Origin: Nepenthes gracilis | Lineage: Eukaryota > Streptophyta > Magnoliopsida > Caryophyllales > Nepenthaceae | Direction of reading: 5' to 3' | Length of the DNA stretch: 64,000 nt | NCBI GenBank assembly: GCA_033239525.1 | Contig: BSYO01000019.1 | Location: forward strand, 9,344,592-9,408,591 | Shown: in pieces, positions 56,296 to 64,000 of the stretch | How the letters are laid out: the number at the start of each line of letters is the position of its first letter | Numbering within the stretch: position 1 is the stretch's first letter | Notes under the pieces: generated by a model | What the model was told of the DNA's origin: nothing | Databases searched by the model: none | The model's input: only the letters and a program-made list of their open reading frames with translations | Made by a program: the position numbers and the translations under genes

Positions 56296-58638
56296 AAGGC
56301 CGGTAACTGTCATATGGGTATCCCATCTCACGGGATCGGTACGGTATGCCACCCGAAGGTAGGCCGGTAATGGTAATCCCTCCTGTCCGTAATGCCCTGA
56401 GGGCAGGGCGGACCACAAATAACTCCATGGATAGAGTTATCCTCGATTACCACCGAAAAGTCCTAAGGCATGCCGGAGAACCTTTCCGGACTGTAGTCAG
56501 TCCCGGGTCCTAAAATAACTGTAACGGAAACCATTTCTTTATCGAAAACCCCTTTTTGAAATCAAACTTTCGTAATATATCTTTAGCTATCTTACATGAA
56601 AATTCCCTTGGTACGGTCGGCACATACTTTCGGAAACACTTATACTTGGGGCCGGTTTAGATTTTTATCAAGGAAGGACCGGAGCTCTTTTCAGGGGAGC
56701 CGGTTTCATTTTCAGTACAAAAAGCCGAAGTTCCTTTTTCTCAAAATGCCGGAGTGCTCAAAAGCCGGAGTGCTTTTTTGACGGAGTGCCTTTTGGACGG
56801 AGTGCTTTTCACTAACGGAGTGCTTTTCACTCAAAGGGACGGAGTGCTCTTCACTACTGGACGGAGTGCTTTTCCCTACTGGATGGACAGATTCTCACTA
56901 ACGGGACGGAGAGCTTTACTTTCAAAGGGACGGAGTACTTTTTCTTTAAAACCGGGGTGCAAATTCCTTCTTAAAAACCGGAGTGACATTCCTTTAAAAC
57001 CGGAGTGCAATTCCTTCTTAAAAACGGAGTGCATTTCCTTCTTAAAAACGGAGTGCATTTCCTTCTTAAAAACGGAGTGTATTTCCTTCTTAAAACCGTA
57101 AGTGCGTTTCCTTTAAAACCGGAGTTCTTTCTTTCGTAAAGGCCGGATTGCGTAAACTCAAAAGCCGGAGTTCTTTCTTTCATAAAGGCCGGAGTTCATT
57201 TTTCATTAAGGCCGGAGTTCATTTTAAAAGAGCCGGAGTGCTTTTTACTAACGGGACGGAATGCTTTTTACTGAAAACCGAAGGTCATTTTCCTCAAGGG
57301 ACGGAGTTCATTTCACATCAAGGGACGGAGCTCATTTTCTTATGCAAAGCCAGAGCTCATTTTTATATTAAGGCGGGAGTTCATTTTAAGGCCAGAGTTC
57401 TTTTGGAGTACTTTTTCATCAAAAAGGACGGAGTTCTTTTTCTTAAACGGACAGAGTACTTTTTCTTCAAAAACATGTAATTATTAGAGTTCGTATAATT
57501 TGGCAGATAATTATACTTCAAGCAGAATAAAATCTAACATCCTGAGTGTCAATGTTTCTTTTAAGCATGCGATCAACATAACTGCATAAGAATATCAGAT
57601 ATACTTGCTTCGAGAACATGCATAATCTTAAAAACAGTGGTGAGTACTTTTGAACTTAAAAACGGAGAGTGCATCTGCAAACATTTTTAAATCTGAACTT
57701 AAAAAGAGTAGCGTCCGAGGTACACTTGCCTGGTTGCCCACTCTTGCTGCCTCAAAGCTCTTCCCTCCTTCTTCGCACCTTATTCTTCCTTCGTGCCAGA
57801 AACTCACACTCATCTCTCAAGCTGAGCTCGGTATATAAAGGGGAGGGAGTAGGTGGGGTAAGTTGAGGTAAGTTACCTACTCGGTACTTGCCTTTAGTGA
57901 TTTGGTGGAAGTAGCAGGTTAGTTTACTTACCTCAGTACTTCTACTCAGGGTGTGATGAGGTAGTTTACCTACCTCATTTGGTCGAGCCCTAGTTGGATT
58001 CTAACTAAATAATAAAGTTGCTTTTGTCTTTAGTTGCCCGTCAACTTTTTGGTAAATTTTCTGGCCAGCGCCGGTCATCATCACAAATTTCGGTCAACCT
58101 TTATTCAAATCCAGTTAAAACTTCAAATCCGGTCAACTCTTCAAATCCGGTCAACTTCTTTAAAATCCGGTCAACCTCCTTAAGGCCGGTCAACATTTTC
58201 AAATCCGGTCAATTCTTCCAATCCGGTCAATATCTTCGAATCCGATTAACTTTTCTACTTAAAGCCGGTCAACGTAATTCCCTCAAATCCAGCCAACTCC
58301 TTCAAATCTGGTCAATATCTCCAATTCTGGTCAACTTCTTCTTATTATTCACTCCGTCCATTACCTTCTCATCAACTTTGGATTTTATTCTCCTTGCACC
58401 CACAATTTTACTCCGGCTTTACCAACACACAGAGCCACTTCGGTCTTCAAGGCCACTTCGGCCTCACTTCACACAATGCACTCCGGCCTTAATGCTCTAA
58501 GGCCGGTTTGGAACTTCTTATTACATTTTTCGGTCAACGCAGTTGACCGGATAACCTTTAATTTTTCCTCGATCCATTGATTATTTTGACTCGATGATTG
58601 GGACTTCTATGCTTCAGAAGCTGGGTCGTTACAAAATA

Positions 58639-60713
58639 GGAAGAAAATGGGATCGATGCCATTTTTTGAATATGACTGCCCAAGGCGAGGCAGGAGCTAT
58701 CTTGACTGCGAGCAGTGCGCTCGAGCGGTGGTCACATGGACTCGCACGTGACAGGTTTTCCTTCATATTTTTAAGGGATTTAGGGCTCAGTTTTGGGGAC
58801 TAGCTCGATAAAACACAGGAGGAGAAGAGAGGAAGGAGAGGGAAGAGAAAAAGGGAGAGGAAAATCTTCCGTCCAACTCCAATCAAAGTAAGGGTAACTG
58901 TAGAACGAGTTTAAGTAAGTGTATTTCGGATGTTATTTACTATTTTTACAATATTTTAATATCTTAAAAATGGTATTTATACTTTAAATCCATGGTTCTA
59001 TGTGTTTACTGTAAATAATGCATGTTTTTCCTGATTAATCGGATATATTTCATGTTTACTGGTATGTACTGCTATATATGCCTCTGATTTCATGAAAATA
59101 CATGTGTTTGATGTTCGTTTATCGTTCAAAAGTTTTGGCGAAACCCTAAGCACGCAAACAAAGGGATTTAATTGTTTTAATCTAAAATTTATGATATGCA
59201 AAAATTAATCTGTAACTTGATAATGTCCAGCATGTGATTTATGTATGAAAAATTTACATTGATTTTTACTGTTAAATTTTTGAGGATTTCTAAAATGAAA
59301 CTAAAGGATTATAAACTATTACTGTATATTCTGAAACAAATCTGAAGGGTTCAAACTGTTTCTATATATTCTGAAGTGAAACTGAAGGATTATAAACTAT
59401 GACTGTATATTTTCAAGCTAACTAAAGAGTTATTATGAAATTCTAACTAACTTCTGATACTAAAGAGGTTTTCAGTTAATAAATAAGAGGAAAAATATTT
59501 CCTATACTGTTAATTAGGACCCGAGACTAATATACAGTCAGATTAGGTTCTTCGGCATGCCTTAGAATATTTTTTTTTGTTAAGTAATTAATTGCATTAA
59601 ATTTTAAAAAAAATGTACAAATTAGCTATGCTCTTTACCAAGTGTTTTGCCGACTTGGGAAAGGAAACATAGAACCAAAGAGACCACTAAACTATGAGGA
59701 AAGACATTAATAAAAAGATTACAAAATCAAAATCGGCGTTAGAAACGTAAAACCAATTCGCACTTGAAAGGCACGCCGAAGACGACAATTGAAGTGCATG
59801 ACGAGAGCGGCTCATGATATGCCAATCAGCAAAACCAAACCAGCCTCAAGTAGGATCGAGCCAGATCAGCATGCCAAACCCACATGGCCAATCAGTAGTT
59901 AAAGAGCGCATTCTAACTCAGCAATGAAATCGGCAGCTTTCCCTCACACCAAATCGGCATATGAAATCGGCAATTTATCCTCAAAATCGAACCGGCGAGA
60001 GAGTCCACGTCAGTTGATCCATCCAGCCGCAAACCAAACCGGTAATCTCCGCAAGCTAGATCGAGGATATTATGGTGGTAACGAGGATAACTCTATCCAT
60101 GGATTTATATATAATCCGCCATTTCTCAGGACGTTAATCTAGATGGTAGTTACTATTATTTGCCGACACTCTGGTCCTGAATCCCCTGAGAGGGGATAGA
60201 TCCTACAAGGAGGGATCTCCTATTCCTATTTCTGTCCTTAGATTGTGTGGAGTGAACACAACTGTTCCACGATTATTCATCCTCTCTACTAGTAGGGTCT
60301 ACTGGTTGGGTCCTTTACTGATAGAAAAAAAATTTTCTATAATTTATAGAGTTGAGACTGATTTCTGCTTTTTGAAGCATGTATTACCGATTTATTATTA
60401 ACGAAACATGATTATACTGTTTTCTAATTTTCAAAGCTTAATTATTGTCGAATTATGCTTTCTCTGTTTTCCATGCACTGTTCTGCTTCTGAATATTTTC
60501 ATGCTACAGTATATCTGCATAACGGGATTTATTGCATATATGTATATACCTTACTAGGTTTTGACTTATTGTTTTACTATTTTTTTCCCTCCAAATGAGA
60601 CGGTAGAGGTCGTACCATATGAGAAGGAATAGCTAAATCTTAGTCTTAAGACATTTTAAAGACTTGAAATATTTTGGAGAATTTTGGAAGGATCCTGTTT
60701 GAATGTAAATACT
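58639..60713 (+). mobile_element. Degenerate LTR-like sequence, opposite orientation to family B
   Basis: Several blocks are reverse complements of family B/C LTR parts: ATAACTCTATCCATGGA (60089-60105), TAGATTGTGTGGAGTGAACA (60240-60259), and a telo-box AAACCCTAAGC near 59142. A purine-rich stretch lies at 58818-58862. A LINE is inserted at 59573-60064. No LTR ends can be fixed and no coding sequence is seen. Confidence 0.45.
59573..60064 (-). mobile_element. LINE 3' fragment (minus), relative of 2503-3205
   Basis: Plus-strand T-run and GTTAAGTAATTAATTG open the insert. Hairpin arms CCAAGT/ACTTGG lie at 59638-59658. AGCAATGAAATCGGCAGCTT and GAGAGAGTCCACGTCAG are reverse complements of blocks in 2503-3205. 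Short putative duplications are GAATATT (59566-59572) and GGATATT (60065-60071). Comparison with family B LTR shows the flanks were once contiguous. Confidence 0.7.
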
Positions 60714-62989
60714 TGTGACAGTCCGGCCCTATTCCACCGCATAAAGCCGCCGTCAAGCTTAAATCCTTGCCTTAAAATAAATTAATAGATAATGATTAGG
60801 TGGACATAAAAATTTTTTTTTCTTTCACATGAATAAACCTTTCTTTATACATAGGATTGCTTGAGGCCGAACTACGTGAGCTGGCCTTCCTATTTTAATT
60901 TCATACATGGCCGGACAATGCTAAGGTTAGACGGACCTGAATGCCTTGAAATGACCTGAGATGCTTACTAGAATTATCAATTTCATTTATCCAAAAAGTA
61001 ATAACAGAAACATGCTAACATCCATAGATTCTTATACAGCGAAAACTGTTCTACAAGTCTTCTCAAAACATCAAAAGCGATAAATCAAGTTCTTCATTTA
61101 ACAGCTCCGGCCAGCTATGCCGTCAAGCTACTTCATATGGTTCTACTCAACTTCGTCCTCCATAAGCGTCTCGTCATCTGAAAAGTGGCAAGAGTGAGTT
61201 ACAAAGCCCAACAAGATACTCACATGCAGAAAACATAAACATACATATAATCAGATCAAAGTAAGGATTTATATCATAACTTTAACATATAAAATCACCA
61301 TATAATTTCTTCTTTAGTTCAGAATTTTCTTGTTCTTATTCTTATTATCTTGTCTTCAGAAGTTTCATAAAAACCATTCGAAATTCTTATCATCTTTAGG
61401 GATCGGACAGGAGCGGACAATATCGAGGAAGGGTTGTGTGTTACTCCACAACCAAAGGCCGTATCCTCTCATTATGCTCCCCGAGGCGGGAGGTAATGCC
61501 TTTAACCTGGCATATGGGGCCGTAGTCCAAACGTCTTATGCCACCAAAAGTCTCCCCCCGTGGCCCAGGAGGCAATCCTCGAGTGTCACTCCAATATCCT
61601 TCATCCATCTTTAACAGCAAGTTTAATGAAAATTCGGTTCTTAGTTCATGTCTTTTAATGGCCATCCGTCATAGTTCGAAAGTCAAAAGTCGTAGAGTTC
61701 CACTTGCTATCCGGATTACATACATTTTCCTTGTTCTTGTAGCCTTGATCTTAGAAACCGGAGTCCGTTTTCCTTAAAATCGGAGTTCAAAAGCCGGAGT
61801 TCTTTTTCAAAAGGTGAAGTTCTTTTCTTAAAAAGCCGGAGTTCAAAAGCCGGAGTTCTTTTTCAAAAGGCGGAGTTCTTTTCTTAAAAAGCCAGAGTTC
61901 AAAAGTCGGAGTTCTTTTTCAAAAGGCGGAGTTCTTTTCTTAAAACGCCAGAGTTCAAAAGCCGGAGTTCTTCTTACTGAAAGCCAGAGTTCTTCTTACT
62001 GAAAGCCGAAGTTCCTTTTACTGAAAGCCAGAGTTCTTCTTACTGAAAGCCGGAGTTCTTCTTACTGAAAGCCGGAGTTCTTCTTGCTAAAAGTCGAGGT
62101 TCTTCTTCTTCAAAGCTGAATGGGTCGGAAGTCTTTTCTTTAAACATGCAATTATCGAAGTCCTTGTAGATTGACAATTAATCATATTTTAAGCAGAATA
62201 AAAATCAAACATCATGAATAACAGGACAATTCATATGGATCAACAAATAATTATACTTTAAGCAGAATAAAAATTGAATGCCATGAATAACAGGACTTCT
62301 TTTTAAACATGCAATTAGGAATGATTCTTCCTTAAATCATGTAAATAACATCATATATACTGAAACATAAGTTCATCAGAAAACAGATATACTTGCATTG
62401 CAAACATGCATAATTATGAACTTAAAATAAGGGTGAGTATTCTTGCCTGGACTTCTTTTACTTTGCCATGAACCTTTGGTGTCCCTTTACTAGAAAATTT
62501 AATTGCGTGTCTCTTTCTCATGCCCTCTAGTTCTTATTTATAGGCCTTGGGTCTGGCAGTTGTCATTTGGGTTTGGTCACACTAGGGGGAATGTTTCGGA
62601 GTATGTTATTTATGGTTTTATATTCCCGAAGAGTTTCTCATTAAATTTCTAGGTTATTTGTGGTCCACACTAGGGGGAATGCTTTGGAGTATGTTGTTTA
62701 TGGCCTTACATTCCCGAAGAGTTTCCTCATTAAATTTCCAATCAGCTGACCTCGACCGGATTCATGTTTCTTATTTAAATATATTCCGGTCAACTAATTG
62801 GCGTTGACCAGATTACTTTCCTCTTTCTCGTCCTTCCTTCCATTCACGCCTTCTGGTCAACATTTTACGTTGACCGGATTACGCCTTCTTCTCGCCTTCC
62901 GGTCAACACTTGTTGACCGGATCACTATCCTTAGGTAATTGTAACTTGACCTTGGAAATTTTCTATATTCTAGGATTTGGGCCATTACA
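60714..62989 (-). mobile_element. 3' LTR of family A' element
   Basis: 2,276 bp; on the minus strand it starts TGTAATGGCCCAAATC and ends GGCCGGACTGTCACA. It holds W-box inverted pairs (62760-62930), TATA (62535-62543), a CTCCGG array (61750-62130), the shared GCAAGTGGAACTC module (from 61712) and the hairpin (61432-61453). The polypurine tract TAAGTGGGGGAGAT (63003-62990) lies directly upstream. A ~100-bp duplication containing CACACTAGGGGGAATG lies at 62577 and 62665. Confidence 0.85.
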
Positions 62990-63038
62990 ATCTCCCCCAC
63001 TTATAGGAATTTCGTCCTTGAAATTTTAAATGAAGTTA

Positions 63039-64000
63039 CTAACCTCCAGAAAATAGATAGGGATACTTGTTCCGAATCTCTTCCTCTCGTTCCCAAGTTG
63101 CTTCTTCAGGTGAGTATTTTTCCAGAGTACCTTTATTAAAGAGATTGATTTGGTGCGTAACCTTTATTCCTTTCGATCTAGAATCTGTACTGGTTCTTCT
63201 ACGTAAGATAAATCCTTGTCAATTGCCAAAGGCTCGAATTTAATTATATGAGTAGGATCATGGACATACTTCCTATACATTGATACATGAAACACGTCAT
63301 GTACTTCTGCTAGGCTTGGTGGGAATGCAAGTCCGTAGGCCACTTCTCCGATCCTTTTAAAAATCTCAAAAGGGCCAATAAATCATGGTTTCAGCTTTCC
63401 TTTCACCCCGAATCTATACGTCCCCTTAGATGGTGACACCTTTAAAAATACAAAATTGCCTTCTTCAAATTCTAATGCAGACCTCCTCCGGTCTGAATAA
63501 CTCTTTTGTTTGCTTCGGGCTACTCTAAGATTCTCATGTACTAACTTTATCTTTTCTGCTGTCTCCTTAATAATTTTTGGACCCAAAATCCTTTTATCCT
63601 CGGGCTCCTCCCAGTGAATCGATGATCTACATCTTCTTCCATAGAAGGTCTCAAAAGGAGCCATGCCTATGCTGGCCTGGTAATTGTTATTATATGCGAA
63701 TTCTGCCAAGGCTAATAAATTGTCCCAAGTCCCTTTCATCTTTAATATCGAGGCCCTTAACATATCCTCGAGGATCTGAATCGTCTGTTCTGACTGGCCG
63801 TCAGTTTGCGGATGATAAGTGGTACTAAATTTTAATTCTGTCCCCAATTCTTTATGTAGACTCTTCTAGAACCTTGAAGCAAAACGAGGGTCTCAATCTG
63901 ACACAATAGAGGCAGGCACATCATAAAGCCTGATAACCTCATTTACGTACAGTTGGGCCAGTTTATCACGGGAGTATATCGTCCGGATTGCCAGAAAATG
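63039..64000 (-). pseudogene. Integrase and chromodomain end of A' pol, partial
   Basis: The frame enters from beyond the window end. It shows YSRDKLAQLYVNEV, the SIVSD catalytic segment, LKFSTTYHPQTDGQSEQTIQ with the third catalytic residue (Glu), FAYNNNYQASIGMAPFE, FYGRRCRSSIHWEEP and GNFVFLKVSP. After a stop at 63385-63383 come PSLAEVHDVFHVSMYRKYV and, past another stop and one frameshift near 63105, EEATWEREEEIRNKYPYLF, a chromodomain end. It ends at TAG 63041-63039, ~50 bp before the LTR. Stops at SD*DP and in the next dozen codons show it is dead. The chromodomain places it in the chromovirus (Tekay/Del) group. Confidence 0.85.

Larger units (their letters stand above)
49007..58633 (-). 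mobile_element. Non-coding family B LTR element with three LTR segments
   Basis: A single insertion is bounded by the 5-bp duplication AAATA at 49002-49006 and 58634-58638. Read on the minus strand: 5' LTR 58633-55503, primer site and 283 bp of leader (55502-55220), a partial LTR (55219-53381), 1.3 kb of 3' internal sequence ending in a polypurine tract (53380-52088), and 3' LTR 52087-49007. No gag or pol motif is seen, so it depends on other elements. The internal LTR remnant and shared flanks suggest recombination between two related elements before or after insertion. Confidence 0.8.
55503..58633 (-). mobile_element. Family B 5' LTR
   Basis: 3,131 bp with the same modules as the 3' LTR: hairpin with a perfect 9-bp stem (56271-56295), CTCCGG array (56690-57470), TATA (57832-57839) and W-box cluster (58030-58560). 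It contains a ~19-bp LINE tail insertion at 56032-56050 that the 3' LTR lacks. Confidence 0.85.

Noticed and set aside
50243..57480. Octapeptide-repeat proteins (FLKTECIS repeats)
   Set aside because: They come from the 24-bp LTR array read in frame and appear identically in several LTRs; there is no independent start context.
1..64000. tRNA, snoRNA or miRNA genes and host protein-coding exons
   Set aside because: I saw no cloverleaf or box motifs, and every recognisable protein segment belongs to a retrotransposon. Short degenerate exons cannot be excluded by eye.

Overview
This is a plant nuclear repeat landscape with no host gene that I can support. Three things point to a land plant, probably an angiosperm with a large genome. 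The 25S/5.8S rRNA relic matches plant rDNA. The LTR retrotransposons are of plant Ty3/gypsy type: Tekay/Del-like chromoviruses with LTRs of 2.3-3.1 kb and iMet primer sites, plus a Tat/Ogre-like relic. The LINEs are plant L1-type, with DUF4283 and zinc-knuckle ORF1 proteins.

Layout. 1-5217: recombined LTRs of family A' (with a ~52-bp minisatellite and a LINE insertion), an LTR end, and a stop-ridden gag. 5218-8740: a minus-strand LTR (family C) with its polypurine tract and two LINE-tail insertions. 8741-16708: a minus-strand rDNA fragment (IGS subrepeats, near-full-length 25S, ITS2, 5.8S, ITS1), CpG-decayed, with a 1.46-kb LINE inserted in the 25S. 16709-18644: the 5' part of a family B LTR. 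18645-31672: a cluster of nested LINEs in both orientations. Several carry ORF1 only, and one fragment keeps the ORF1/ORF2 junction and an endonuclease domain.

31673-43849: two family A Tekay-like elements. The first is cut in its protease by a LINE fragment, and the second was inserted into that LINE fragment. The second has a nearly complete but mutated gag-pol, itself interrupted by a 341-bp LINE tail. 43850-47930: an inverted Tat-lineage gag-PR-RT relic with a probable LTR. 47931-49006: purine-rich and weakly repetitive sequence. 49007-58633: one minus-strand family B insertion with 5-bp target duplications, three LTR segments and no coding capacity. 58634-60713: degenerate LTR-like sequence with another LINE. 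60714-64000: the 3' LTR and the integrase/chromodomain end of a family A' element.

The most interesting signals are these. (i) A LINE family appears to consist of ORF1 plus a non-coding 3' region without ORF2, with a repeated ORF1 C-terminal domain and a conserved hairpin before the poly(A). (ii) A stem-loop with compensatory stem changes is shared by LTR families A, A' and B. (iii) Arrays of CTCCGG-type ~24-bp motifs and W-box (TTGACC) palindromes occur in these LTRs. (iv) An rDNA relic retains the 25S-IGS junction. All coordinates and alignments were done by eye. Family names A, A', B, C are local labels.
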